Shown piece by piece: positions 8,508 through 16,961 of a DNA stretch of 64,000 bases; the stretch's first letter is position 1, and the number at the start of each line of letters is the position of its first letter. The notes below the pieces were generated by a model. The model saw only the letters and a list, made by a program, of their open reading frames with translations, did no database searches and was not told the origin of the DNA. This DNA is from Halogranum amylolyticum. GTDB taxonomy: Archaea; Halobacteriota; Halobacteria; Halobacteriales; Haloferacaceae. The stretch covers positions 479,609-543,608 of the forward strand of contig NZ_FODV01000002.1 in the NCBI RefSeq assembly GCF_900110465.1, in the 5' to 3' direction. Both the position numbers and the translations under genes were made by a program.

Positions 8508-9917
8508 CTACTGTTCGGTCTCGACCGCCTCGAGCAGCGTCAGCGTCCGCTCGGCCACCGTCTCCGGGTCGGCCGCGAGCAGTTTCACGATGGGTTCCTT
8601 CCCGTGTGCGCCGCGGTCGACGACGGCGACGGGCGTCTCGCCGGCCGACTCGAAGGCGCGGCGCGCACCCCACTGCATCGTGTTCCCCTCGACCGCCGCG
8701 AAGTCGTCCGGTTCGGCCGCGCGGTCGAACTCGGCGACGGCGCCGTCGAGCGCCGACAGCGCGGCCTCGACGTCGTCGGCGAACCGGCAGTTCACGGCGA
8801 ACCGGAGCGTCGGGTCGACCTCGCGGGCGGCCAGCAGGAAACGCGCGACGTGACTCGACGCGCCGAGTCGGACGCCCCGGTTGGGGTGGACCCCCGACAG
8901 CGTCCGGGTGATGCGGCCCTCGACGGCCGCCGTCTCGTCCGGTGACTCAGCGTACGGCGTCGCACCGACGACGTTCATCCCGACCTCGGGGACGAGCAGC
9001 GAGACGTCGCGGTCGACGAACCGCTCAACGACGGCGGCCACCTCCTCGACCGTCACCTGCTGATCGGCACGGTCGCGGAGACCGACGAGGTGGTGGACCG
9101 CGCCGGGACCCTTGCCCACGTCGAGACCGTACCGGACCGCTCGCTGGAGGAAGTCGGTGCCGGCCGTCACCGACTCGACCAGCGAGTTCCCTCGGGCGAG
9201 GGTGGCGGCGACGGCGCTCGACAGCGCACACCCAGACCCGTGGGTCGCCTCGGTGTCGACGCGAGGGTGTTCGAACCGGTGGGTGCCGAGGCCGGTCGGT
9301 GCGTCGTCGGTGTACTTCTCGCGGAGGCGATCCGAGACGACGAGCGTGTCGACGACGGTGTCGCCGTCGAGGTGACCGCCCTTCACGAGCGCCGCCTTCG
9401 CTCCCAGCTCGATCAGTGTCTCGCCCGCCTCGCGTGCGCTCTCGTCGTCGGTGACGTCGACACCGGTGAGCACTTCGGCCTCGTCGACGTTCGGCGTGAC
9501 GAGCGTCGCGGCGGCGACGAGTTCCTCGTAGGCCGACTCGGCGTCCGACGAGAGCAGACGGTCGCCGCTCGTGGCGACCATCACCGGGTCGACCACGACC
9601 GGCGCGTCGACGTCGGCGAGTCGCTCGGTCACCGTCTCGACGACGTCGGCGGTGGCGAGCATCCCCGTCTTCACCGCGCCGAGCTCGAAGTCGTCGACGA
9701 CGGCGTCGAACTGGGCCTCGATCTCGCTCGTCGGGAGGACGTGTGAGGACGCCACGCCGCGGGTGTTCTGCGCCGTCACGGCGGTCACCACCGACGTCCC
9801 GAAGACGCCGTGGGCTTCCATCGTCTTCAGGTCAGCCTGGATGCCCGCGCCGCCGCCGGAGTCGCTGCCGGCGACAGTGAGCGCGACGGGCGGCGAGGCG
9901 GGTGCGGGTCGGCGCAT
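8508..9917 (-). CDS. thiDN: Bifunctional hydroxymethylpyrimidine (phosphate) kinase / thiamine-phosphate synthase ThiDN
   Basis: A 469-residue fusion for thiamine biosynthesis. Residues of about 10-270 are a ThiD ribokinase-fold domain ([21 protein letters not shown] for HMP binding, and the anion-hole motif [11 protein letters not shown]). This domain phosphorylates HMP and HMP-P. Residues of about 285-469 are the archaeal ThiN domain ([18 protein letters not shown] ... [17 protein letters not shown] ... NTMQWG), which joins HMP-PP to thiazole phosphate and replaces ThiE. The ATG at 9917 shares one base with the stop of the upstream AIR-synthase-like gene (TGATG), so the two are co-expressed. 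Confidence 0.96.
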   Translation of the reverse strand: MRRPAPASPPVALTVAGSDSGGGAGIQADLKTMEAHGVFGTSVVTAVTAQNTRGVASSHVLPTSEIEAQFDAVVDDFELGAVKTGMLATADVVETVTERLADVDAPVVVDPVMVATSGDRLLSSDAESAYEELVAAATLVTPNVDEAEVLTGVDVTDDESAREAGETLIELGAKAALVKGGHLDGDTVVDTLVVSDRLREKYTDDAPTGLGTHRFEHPRVDTEATHGSGCALSSAVAATLARGNSLVESVTAGTDFLQRAVRYGLDVGKGPGAVHHLVGLRDRADQQVTVEEVAAVVERFVDRDVSLLVPEVGMNVVGATPYAESPDETAAVEGRITRTLSGVHPNRGVRLGASSHVARFLLAAREVDPTLRFAVNCRFADDVEAALSALDGAVAEFDRAAEPDDFAAVEGNTMQWGARRAFESAGETPVAVVDRGAHGKEPIVKLLAADPETVAERTLTLLEAVETEQ

Positions 9918-10957
9918 CACTCCTCGCCCTCCCGTGCCTGCAACTCGGCCATGTACTCCTCGAACGCCCCCCAGAACGGGTCGACCTCCGGATGAGGGAC
10001 CTCCTCGCCGTCGACGCGGAGTCCGGACCCCTCTACCACCTCGCCGACGGCGGCCGCCGGGATACCCTCCCGGTCGAGCGCGCCGAGGACGGCGTCGGCC
10101 TCGTCCGGTGCGACCGTCACGAGGAGCGTCCCCTCGCTGATGGCGTGCCACGGATCGATGCCGAAGAACTCGCAGGCCTCGCGGACGCCCGGGAGGACGG
10201 GGACCGAGTCGCGGTCGACGTCGATGCCGACGCCCGCCGCGCGGGCCAGTTCGTAGAGGCCGCCGTAGACGCCGCACTCGGTCGCGTCGTGCATCGCGGT
10301 GACGTCGCCCGCCGCCGCGGCGACCATCGCGTCTCTGACCGGGCTCATGTCGTCGAAGCGGTCCTGCGCCGCGTCGACGGTCGCGTCGTCGAGGCCGCTC
10401 TCCCGCATGAGCGGGTCGAACTGGAGGCTCAGGAGACCGGTCGCCTCGACGGCCGGTCCCTTGGTGACAACGACGGTGTCGCCGACGCGCGCGCCGTCGG
10501 GCCGCACGAGATCGACGGGGTCGCCGACGGCGACGCTGGTCGCGCCGCCGACCATCGGATAGTTACAGCCGGCGTAGCGGGCGGTGTGACCCGTGACGAT
10601 GCTGACGTCTAACTTGCGGGCCTCGGCGTCGAACGTCTCCAGCAGCGTCCGGAGCTGGGCGTCGGTGATCTCCGGTGGGAGGTTGAAGTCGACCGCCAGA
10701 TGTGTCGGCGGCAACCCGGAGACTGCGACGTCGCTGACGAGGATGTGGAAGGCGAACCACGCCGCGCGCTCGAAGCCGAGCGAGGGCATCACGAAGACGG
10801 GGTCGGTCGCCAGCGCGACCGCTCGGTCACCGACGTCGACGACGCCGAAGTCGACGCCGTGCTGCGGTGGCAGGCGAACGTCGTCGCGGTCGGCACCCAG
10901 GTTCGGGTAGACGTACTCGTCGAAGAACGCCCTGTCTATCTTGCCGAGTTCGGACAT
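9917..10957 (-). CDS. AIR synthase-related (PurM/HypE/ThiL superfamily) protein
   Basis: A 346-residue ATP-dependent enzyme of the PurM/HypE/SelD/ThiL fold. The N-terminal AIRS domain has [16 protein letters not shown] and [18 protein letters not shown], and the AIRS_C domain starts near [18 protein letters not shown] with [17 protein letters not shown]. It matches HypE-like haloarchaeal proteins better than PurM. The invariant C-terminal Cys of true HypE (PRIC) is absent, since the protein ends in EGEE, so hydrogenase maturation is unlikely. Overlap with thiDN suggests a thiamine-related kinase or salvage role. This is an inference. Confidence 0.85.
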   Translation of the reverse strand: MSELGKIDRAFFDEYVYPNLGADRDDVRLPPQHGVDFGVVDVGDRAVALATDPVFVMPSLGFERAAWFAFHILVSDVAVSGLPPTHLAVDFNLPPEITDAQLRTLLETFDAEARKLDVSIVTGHTARYAGCNYPMVGGATSVAVGDPVDLVRPDGARVGDTVVVTKGPAVEATGLLSLQFDPLMRESGLDDATVDAAQDRFDDMSPVRDAMVAAAAGDVTAMHDATECGVYGGLYELARAAGVGIDVDRDSVPVLPGVREACEFFGIDPWHAISEGTLLVTVAPDEADAVLGALDREGIPAAAVGEVVEGSGLRVDGEEVPHPEVDPFWGAFEEYMAELQAREGEE

Positions 10958-11110
10958 ACGTGGTGGTATTATTCGGTTGTACTAAGTTGTGTGCCTCGGG
11001 AAGACGTGACCGACCCTGTGGCTTCGGTGGCGACCGAGTCGACGCAGACGACAATCGCTCGGAATGTGACAGCCGGTGTCTTATTCAGGGACGGCCGTGT
11101 AGCGTGGCCC

Positions 11111-11632
11111 ATGCAGACGCCGCGGACCGACGGAGGCAGCGACGAGGGGTATCTGGAGTACGCGCTACGGAACCTTCGCCACCCGGTGAGCGCCATCGCC
11201 GGCGGTGTCGCCGGGATGGCGGTGATGAGTCTCCTGTTACTCCTCTTGGAGGTCGAGACACGCGAACGGATCGGCGTCTTCGAGGCGGTCGCCCGCTTCG
11301 CCGGCCAACCGGGGAACATCTCTCTCGGGTTCGTCCTGTTCCTCGTGGCCGGCGGTCTCGCGTGGCCGCTGCTGTTCTTGGCGCTCGAGGAGTACATCCC
11401 GATGGGGCCGGACCCGGCCACTCGCGGGGCGGTGTTCGCGGCGGTGCTCTGGGTCGCCTTCGTCATCCTCGGACGCGGCGGTCTCGGCGGCCCGCTGCTC
11501 GTCATCTACGCCGCCTTCACGCTCCTCTCGCATCTCGCCTACGGGTTCGTCCTCGGCGCAGTGTACGGACGGCTCACCGGAACGACGGCCGACCGGCTGG
11601 GGGAGACACCGTCGGTCGAAACCTCACGGTAG
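11111..11632 (+). CDS. Four-helix membrane protein, DUF6789-like
   Basis: A 173-residue integral membrane protein with about four hydrophobic segments (residues about 28-48, 68-90, 103-122 and 128-152). The ATG at 11111 begins MQTPRTDGGSDEGYLEYALR, and a CTTATTC box lies about 29 bases upstream. It ends 75 bases before the oxidase subunit I gene on the same strand. As I recall, proteins of this kind are often found beside haloarchaeal cytochrome oxidase genes. A role in oxidase assembly or haem handling is plausible but not shown. The DUF assignment is from memory. Confidence 0.8.
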   Translation: MQTPRTDGGSDEGYLEYALRNLRHPVSAIAGGVAGMAVMSLLLLLLEVETRERIGVFEAVARFAGQPGNISLGFVLFLVAGGLAWPLLFLALEEYIPMGPDPATRGAVFAAVLWVAFVILGRGGLGGPLLVIYAAFTLLSHLAYGFVLGAVYGRLTGTTADRLGETPSVETSR

Positions 11633-11707
11633 TTCCTCCGGCGGGTAGCTATTTCACCTCCCCGTCCTAAGGGGGGATATGCTCGTCGGGACCCCCTGTA
11701 CTGGGAC

Positions 11708-13474
11708 GTGGTACCCGTGGTAGCGTTCGCATCTGGGCTGGTTCTCGTGACACTCGTTCTCACGACCCTCGCCGTCGGAGCGGTCGTACATCGGATTCGT
11801 CGAGACGGTGGAAGCGGCGCTAACACCAACACCGCCGCTGCCGACGGTGGGCTCTTGCGTGGGACACGTGTCCGAACCGAGAAGCCGCTCGGCGTGTTCC
11901 GCTGGTTGACGACCGTCGACCACAAGGACATCGGCATCCTGTACCTCCTGTTCGGGACCGTCGCCGCCCTCTGGGGCGGGACCGACGGGATGATGATCCG
12001 TACCGAACTGTTCACCGCGGCGACCGACGTCTGGGGCGCCGAGACGTACAACGCGCTGTTCACCACCCACGGGTTCACGATGCTGTTCTTCTTCGTGACA
12101 CCCGTGTTCACCGGGTTCGCCAACTACTTCCTCCCCATCCTGCTCGACGCCGACGACATGGCGTTCCCACGCATCAACGCCATCGCCTTCTGGCTGCTGC
12201 CGCCGGCGTTCTTCATGGTGCGAGCGGGACTCATCACCGAAATCATGGCGAAGATGCTGCTCGCCGTCGGCGTCCGCAGCGAGGTCCTCTTCGCGCTCGA
12301 GCCACCGACGACGGGGTGGACGCTCTACACACCGTTGGCGACGCAGCTAGCAAACCCGCAGGTCGACATCCTCCTACTCGGACTCCATCTGAGCGGTCTC
12401 GCGACGGTCATGGGCGCGATCAACATCCTCGTCACGGTGTTCACCGAACGCGGCGAGGGCGTCGACTGGAGCAACCTCGACATCTTCACGTGGACGATGC
12501 TCACCACGAGCGGTATCATCATCTTCGCGTTCCCGATGCTCGGGAGTGCGGTCCTGATGCTGCTGCTCGACCGGAACTTCGGGACGACGTTCTTCGTCGT
12601 CGAAGGCGGTGGGCCCATCCTCTGGCAACATCTGTTCTGGTTCTTCGGCCACCCCGAAGTGTACATCCTCGTGTTGCCGGCGCTCGGTCTCGTCAGCCTC
12701 ATCCTCCCGAAGTTCTCCGGACGGCGGCTGTTCGGGTTCAAGTTCGTCGTCTACTCGACGCTCGCCATCGGCGTGCTGTCGTTCGGCGTCTGGGCACACC
12801 ACATGTTCACGACCGGCATCGACCCCCGTCTGCGGGCGTCGTTCATGGTCGTCACACTCGCCATCGCCGTCCCCTCTGCGGTCAAGACGTTCAACTGGAT
12901 GACGACGATGTGGACGGGGCGGATCCGTCTCACCGCGCCGATGATCTTCTGCGTCGGCGGAATCGGGCTGTTCGTCATCGGCGGCGTCACCGGCGTCTTC
13001 CTCGCATCGATCCCGGTCGACGTCCTCCTGCACGACACCTACTACGTCGTCGGCCACTTCCACTTCATCGTGATGGGGATCATCTCCTTCGCCGGGTTCG
13101 CCGCGAGCTACTACTGGTTCCCCATCCTCACGGGGCGGATGTACAACAAGACGCTCGCGCGGACGCAGGCGTACCTCAGCATCGTCGGCGTCATCGTGAC
13201 GTTCTCGCCGATGATGATCATGGGACAGATGGGGCTGCCGCGCCGGTCGGCGCAGTATCCCGTCCAGTTCGAGCTGCTCCAGCAGGTCGCCACCGCCGGC
13301 GCGTTCCTCCTCGGCTTCGCGGCGATCCTCTGGGTGGTCAACATGCTCCAGTCGTACCGACTGGGCTCGATCGTCACCGACCCCGACCCGTGGAACCTCA
13401 AGGAGTCGGGGCAGTTCACCCGCGAGTGGCAGTGGTTCGAAGAGCGGATCGACGACCGGACGAAGACGCGCTGA
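11708..13474 (+). CDS. coxA: Cytochrome c oxidase subunit I (haem-copper terminal oxidase)
   Basis: A 588-residue A-type haem-copper oxidase catalytic subunit with an extra N-terminal membrane helix (residues 1-27) before the 12-helix core. Visible ligands: HGFTMLFFF (low-spin haem His), WFFGHPEVYILVLP (CuB His, cross-linked Tyr and the D-channel Glu), AHHMFTTGI (CuB His pair) and DTYYVVGHFHFIVMG (haem a3 and haem a His). The D-channel entry Asp (DMAFPR) and K-channel Lys (VPSAVKTFNW) are present. The start is GTG; a GGATATGC box about 29 bases upstream supports it. No subunit II or III gene is in the window, so these are encoded elsewhere. Confidence 0.97.
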   Translation: MVPVVAFASGLVLVTLVLTTLAVGAVVHRIRRDGGSGANTNTAAADGGLLRGTRVRTEKPLGVFRWLTTVDHKDIGILYLLFGTVAALWGGTDGMMIRTELFTAATDVWGAETYNALFTTHGFTMLFFFVTPVFTGFANYFLPILLDADDMAFPRINAIAFWLLPPAFFMVRAGLITEIMAKMLLAVGVRSEVLFALEPPTTGWTLYTPLATQLANPQVDILLLGLHLSGLATVMGAINILVTVFTERGEGVDWSNLDIFTWTMLTTSGIIIFAFPMLGSAVLMLLLDRNFGTTFFVVEGGGPILWQHLFWFFGHPEVYILVLPALGLVSLILPKFSGRRLFGFKFVVYSTLAIGVLSFGVWAHHMFTTGIDPRLRASFMVVTLAIAVPSAVKTFNWMTTMWTGRIRLTAPMIFCVGGIGLFVIGGVTGVFLASIPVDVLLHDTYYVVGHFHFIVMGIISFAGFAASYYWFPILTGRMYNKTLARTQAYLSIVGVIVTFSPMMIMGQMGLPRRSAQYPVQFELLQQVATAGAFLLGFAAILWVVNMLQSYRLGSIVTDPDPWNLKESGQFTREWQWFEERIDDRTKTR

Positions 13475-13503
13475 ACGTCGCCGACCGCGGTAGCGACCGC
13501 CGC

Positions 13504-14139
13504 TTACTCTCCTTTCGGTTCGGTCGATCCGTTCTCGAGCGACGGCGACTCGTCGGCCGTCGACGCCGCACTCGTCTCCGGCAGTTCGTCGACGAGGACG
13601 ACCGCCTCGCCGTCGATCAGTTCGGTCCCGGCCTCGTCGGTGACGACGGTCGTCAGTCGGTACTGCCAGTCGCCGAGCTCCTCGACGATCTCGCACTCGG
13701 CGGTGAACCGCCCGCCCATCGTCGCCGGCGCGTTGAACGAGGTGTCCTGTGAGAGGTAGACCGTCAGCCCCGGGAGGCGAGCGAGCGCGGCGCTGACGAG
13801 CCCCGAAACGAGCGTCCCGTGGGCGATGCGCCCGCCGAACCGCGTCTCACCCGCGAACTCGCCGTCGAGGTGGAGACGGTTGGTGTCACCACTCGTCCGG
13901 GCGAAGGTGTCGATATCGTCCTCAGAGAAGGACTTCTCGAAGACGACCGAGTCGCCGACGGCGAGGTTCTCCCGCCGTTCGACCGTCCGCGTCGCGGTCC
14001 ACTCCTCGTCGTCGTAGGCGACGCCGGGGTCGCGTCCGCCCGCCGACTGCTCGTCTACGCTCGTAGCTCTCGTCGCGTCCATCGAGGCGTCTGGAGTTCG
14101 ACTGGCCATCTCGTCACTCACTACTCCCGTCTTCTGCAT
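13504..14139 (-). CDS. MaoC-type hot-dog dehydratase ((R)-enoyl-CoA hydratase family)
   Basis: A protein of up to 211 residues with a single MaoC domain (about residues 60-185). The hydratase 2 motif is readable: SGDTNRLHLD followed by GRIAHGTLVSGLVSA, giving the catalytic Asp and His. The N-terminal ~45 residues and the C-terminal ~30 residues are acidic and disordered. Family members hydrate enoyl-CoA and, in haloarchaea, can feed polyhydroxyalkanoate synthesis; no phaC/phaE is in the window, so this role is open. The start may be 14139 or 14106 (MASRTP). An AATAATA stretch just upstream of 14139 could be the TATA box for the shorter form. Confidence 0.9.
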   Translation of the reverse strand: MQKTGVVSDEMASRTPDASMDATRATSVDEQSAGGRDPGVAYDDEEWTATRTVERRENLAVGDSVVFEKSFSEDDIDTFARTSGDTNRLHLDGEFAGETRFGGRIAHGTLVSGLVSAALARLPGLTVYLSQDTSFNAPATMGGRFTAECEIVEELGDWQYRLTTVVTDEAGTELIDGEAVVLVDELPETSAASTADESPSLENGSTEPKGE

Positions 14140-14299
14140 TATTATTCAGGAGGTAAGCGTCGCTCGCAGCGGTGCTTAGTGACGTGTTAACATCAAACGA
14201 GAGACGTCACGACAGTTGTCGTACCTCGGACTCGCCCGCCCGCGAGGGTCGCACACCCGACCAACCCTCTTTTGTCCGCCAGACCACTCTCGACGTACG

Positions 14300-14932
14300 A
14301 TGAGTCAGGAGCACTCCGAACGGATCACCGTGTACTCGGACTACGTCTGTCCCTTCTGCTACCTCGGTCGGCACTCGCTGCAGCAGTATCAGGAGACCCG
14401 CGAGGAGGAACTCGCCGTCGACTGGCATCCCTTCGACCTCCGGAGCGGGAAGCGAAAGCCGGACGGCACCATCGACCACTCGGTCGACGACGGGAAGGAC
14501 GACGACTACTACGAGCAGGCCAAGGAGAACGTCCGCCGACTGCAGGAGAAGTACGACGTCGAGATGGATCTCGACATCGCCACGGACGTCGACTCGCTGC
14601 CCGCACAGATCGCCTCCTACTACGTCAAGGGGCACTACGACCACGAGACGTGGCTCGACTTCGACGTCGCCGTCTTCGAGGCGCTGTGGCAGGACGGCGA
14701 AGACATCGGCGACGAGGACCTGCTCGTCGACCTCGCCGAAGACGTCGGGATCGACGGCGACGAGATCCGCGCGGCGCTCGACGACGAGACGCTCCGCGAG
14801 GAGGTCCGCGAGCAGTTCACCGAGGCACAGCAACAGGGCGTCACGGGCGTCCCGACATTCGCCTACGAGGGCTACGCGGCCCGCGGGGCGGTCCCACCGG
14901 AGCAGTTGCGGCGACTCGTCGAGGGGACCTGA
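14300..14932 (+). CDS. DsbA-family (FrnE-like) thiol oxidoreductase
   Basis: A 210-residue thioredoxin-fold protein with an inserted helical domain, as in FrnE/DsbA-like and 2-hydroxychromene-2-carboxylate isomerase proteins. The active-site motif is CPFC in VYSDYVCPFCYLG near the N-terminus, and the cis-Pro loop is GVTGVPTFAYEG. There is no signal peptide, so it acts in the cytoplasm as a disulfide or redox enzyme. The start is the ATG at 14300, with CTCTTTT about 28 bases upstream. Confidence 0.92.
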   Translation: MSQEHSERITVYSDYVCPFCYLGRHSLQQYQETREEELAVDWHPFDLRSGKRKPDGTIDHSVDDGKDDDYYEQAKENVRRLQEKYDVEMDLDIATDVDSLPAQIASYYVKGHYDHETWLDFDVAVFEALWQDGEDIGDEDLLVDLAEDVGIDGDEIRAALDDETLREEVREQFTEAQQQGVTGVPTFAYEGYAARGAVPPEQLRRLVEGT

Positions 14933-14950
14933 ACGCGCGACCGTTCACTC

Positions 14951-15075
14951 TGAGCTCTCACTCTCCGCGCCGTTGGTCCCGGCAGCGGACGTCGCCGGGT
15001 CGTCGATGACGGCCATCGCCGCCGACGGCTTGGACTCGACGTTCTCGATGGCTGGTTCCGTACTCTGCTTCTAGA
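14951..15075 (-). pseudogene. Possible remnant of a coding region (C-terminal tail only)
   Basis: On the minus strand a frame reading TEPAIENVESKPSAAMAVI, then DDPATSAAGTNGAESESSE and a TGA, looks like the acidic C-terminal tail of a haloarchaeal protein. It has no plausible beginning: an in-frame TAG lies a few codons upstream. The surrounding ~220 bases carry no other gene. It may be the leftover 3' end of a deleted gene. I do not recognise the parent protein. Confidence 0.3.
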
Positions 15076-15152
15076 GCAACTAGGTACTCAATGTGAGTGA
15101 CATCTCTTGGGGTAGAGATGTGTCGTCACGACGTTTCTCGTGCAAAAAGAGA

Positions 15153-15272
15153 CTACAACGGCAGTTCACACCGCGGACAGTCGTGCCGATCCTCGGTCAC
15201 GATGGGTCTGAACCCGCAGTGGGGGCACTCGTACCACGCCACCATCCCGTCGAACGCCTCGTGTTTCTCCAT
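15153..15272 (-). CDS. 39-residue zinc-finger microprotein (two CPxC motifs)
   Basis: A small ATG-to-TAG frame encoding 39 residues with two zinc-binding knuckles, CPHCG and CPRCE, about 17 residues apart. The pattern C-x2-C ... C-x2-C with flanking aromatic and acidic residues is typical of the one-domain zinc-finger microproteins that are abundant in haloarchaea. The start ATG is followed by EKHEAFDGMVAWYECPHCG. It is monocistronic, with hxlR upstream on the same strand 124 bases away. The function is unknown; related microproteins have been tied to regulation and surface behaviour. Confidence 0.8.
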   Translation of the reverse strand: MEKHEAFDGMVAWYECPHCGFRPIVTEDRHDCPRCELPL

Positions 15273-15396
15273 AACGATTAATTGCCACCGACGGAGTTAA
15301 CCGTTGGCGTGGCTCCCACGCACCGAGAACGGACGAGACACTCGTCGTGGACGCTCGCACGCGGACGACCACTGAAGAAGGTGCGTCTCGGCCCAG

Positions 15397-15750
15397 TTAC
15401 CGCTGCTCGACGACCGACTCGCCCAGCCACTCGTCGGCCCACGCCTCGATCTCCTCGAAGACGGGACAGAGCGACCGCCCCTTCTCGGTGAGACTGTAGT
15501 ACGTCGCGACCGGCGCGTCCTCCTCGAGACGACGGTTCACGAACCCGGTCTCCTGGAGGTCGTCCAGCACGCGCGACAGCGTCCGCGAGCTCGCGTCGGT
15601 CGACCGCTTGAGTTCGTTGAACCGCTTCTCGCCGTCCTGCAGGTCGTGGAGGACGATGAGTCGCCACTGGGAACCGATCTGTTTCAACGAGTCGATGACG
15701 GAGCAGGGTCCGTCGAGTTGCTCTCCCTCGGGGTCGGTGTTCACAGCCAT
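15397..15750 (-). CDS. HxlR-family winged-helix transcriptional regulator
   Basis: A 117-residue MarR/HxlR-type regulator. It opens with the family pattern CSVIDSLKQIGSQWRLIVLH, followed by the recognition helix region FNELKRSTDASSRTLSRVL and the wing (GFVNRRLEE ... YYSLTEKGRSL). The N-terminal Cys is the residue that often senses electrophiles or redox in this family. It is divergent from the DUF6069-type membrane gene, and an inverted repeat sits beside its TATA box, so it probably controls itself and its neighbour (inference). Confidence 0.93.
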   Translation of the reverse strand: MAVNTDPEGEQLDGPCSVIDSLKQIGSQWRLIVLHDLQDGEKRFNELKRSTDASSRTLSRVLDDLQETGFVNRRLEEDAPVATYYSLTEKGRSLCPVFEEIEAWADEWLGESVVEQR

Positions 15751-15775
15751 CTCTCGGTCGAACTCACGGCTCCCG

Positions 15776-15801
15776 GCTATATACCGGTTCGGAATCGAAC
15801 C
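15776..15801. promoter_or_regulatory. hxlR promoter with adjacent inverted repeat (candidate operator)
   Basis: CTATATA (about 15776-15783) lies 26-33 bases upstream of the hxlR ATG on the minus strand. Directly beside it, at 15786-15801, is GGTTCG-GAAT-CGAACC, a perfect 6-bp inverted repeat over the BRE position. A second TATA-like box (AGTATATCC, 15854-15861) serves the divergent gene, 27-33 bases before its ATG. Binding at the repeat would block transcription factor B at hxlR. Confidence 0.55.
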
Positions 15802-15886
15802 TGGTTCCGATCCGCGACTGTCGTGCCGTGTGTTCCACCGGCGTCAGGTGGCGAGTATATCCACTCAGAACGCGTACTGACCCGTC

Positions 15887-16309
15887 ATGCAATCCGTCGC
15901 AACGCCAGTCGACTCCGAACGACGAACTCTCCCCTCGTTGCCCGAGCGTGCGGCGATCGGCCTCGTGAGCGCACTCGTCTTGACCGGTCTGGTCCGGGTG
16001 ACTGCCGGGTCGCTCGTCGACGTCGGTAACGTCGAACCGCTCGGTTGGGTCCCGATACTCGTCTCCACGGTCGTCGCCGCGCTGGGTGCGACAGGCGTCT
16101 ACGCTGTCGTCTCACACCTCTCGACGCAGCCGAACCGTCACTTCGTCGTCGTCGCAGCGGCCGTGCTTCTCCTCTCGATGGCTCCGGTGTTCACCGTCGC
16201 CGCGACGTTGCCGGACGTCACGACGACGACACTCGGCGTCCTCGCTTTACTCCACGTGACGGCGGCCGTCGGAATCGTCGCAGGACTGACCGGCGTCGTC
16301 CATCGATAG
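15887..16309 (+). CDS. Small four-helix membrane protein (DUF6069-like)
   Basis: A 140-residue integral membrane protein with four predicted helices (about residues 22-42, 53-76, 86-106 and 115-138) and a short cytoplasmic N-terminus. It resembles the DUF6069 proteins I associate with haloarchaeal and actinobacterial HxlR-linked loci; the assignment is from memory. It is transcribed divergently from hxlR with a leaderless-type promoter. The role is unknown. Confidence 0.75.
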   Translation: MQSVATPVDSERRTLPSLPERAAIGLVSALVLTGLVRVTAGSLVDVGNVEPLGWVPILVSTVVAALGATGVYAVVSHLSTQPNRHFVVVAAAVLLLSMAPVFTVAATLPDVTTTTLGVLALLHVTAAVGIVAGLTGVVHR

Positions 16310-16317
16310 GACCGAAC

Positions 16318-16767
16318 TCATTCGTCGTCTCGACCGGGGAGACTTCCGCGCTCGCCGTTCCCCCACGCGGTCTCCTCGGCCGCGCCGCTGGTCTTGTACG
16401 TCCCCCGAGCGGTCGCGACGCTCGTTCCGTCGGTGTCGGAGACGGTGACGTCGGCGACGGCGACGCTCCCGCCGTCGCGGACCACCTCCGCCTCGGCGAC
16501 GAGGTCGGTCGTCGCCGGCGCGAGATAGTCTATCCGCATATCGATGGTCGGCGTCGCCGCGTAGTGCAGCGAGATGACGGCCGCACCGCCGACGGTGTCG
16601 GCCAGAGCGTAGGCGACGCCGCCGTGCGCGACCGACCGGCCGGGGACCGACGAGTGGTAGTCCGAGAGGGCGAGCGTCGCCCGCGCGTAGCCGTCTGCCG
16701 CCTCTGTCACGTCGATGTCGAGGTGGTCGGCGAACGGCATCCGCGTCAGGATCTCCTCTAAACTCAT
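16318..16767 (-). CDS. PaaI-family acyl-CoA thioesterase (hot-dog fold)
   Basis: A 149-residue single hot-dog domain. The family signature is visible in SVAHGGVAYALADTVGGAA (catalytic Asp region after HGG) and in the strands around TIDMRIDYLAPA. Members hydrolyse aryl- or acyl-CoA thioesters, often clearing stalled CoA intermediates. It is convergent with the upstream membrane gene (8 bases apart). The C-terminal ~20 residues are a polar tail. Confidence 0.93.
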   Translation of the reverse strand: MSLEEILTRMPFADHLDIDVTEAADGYARATLALSDYHSSVPGRSVAHGGVAYALADTVGGAAVISLHYAATPTIDMRIDYLAPATTDLVAEAEVVRDGGSVAVADVTVSDTDGTSVATARGTYKTSGAAEETAWGNGERGSLPGRDDE

Positions 16768-16961
16768 TGTCGTCCGTACAGGCGGCGGTGTGAAAACGGT
16801 TGCCGCAACCCGCCGGGACGACCGTCGAGGAGTCCGTCACACCGAACCAGTCCCGCGAGAATTTGTTCTTATAGACGATTTATGTTGCTGTAACTACTTC
16901 TACTAGTAACATTTGTGAAGTACATTACGCTCTTTTAAGTCACTCGTGGAGGGGAAACTGC

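Noticed and set aside
11111..13474. Full cytochrome oxidase operon
   Set aside because: Only subunit I and a small membrane protein are present; no CuA-type subunit II or subunit III motif occurs nearby.
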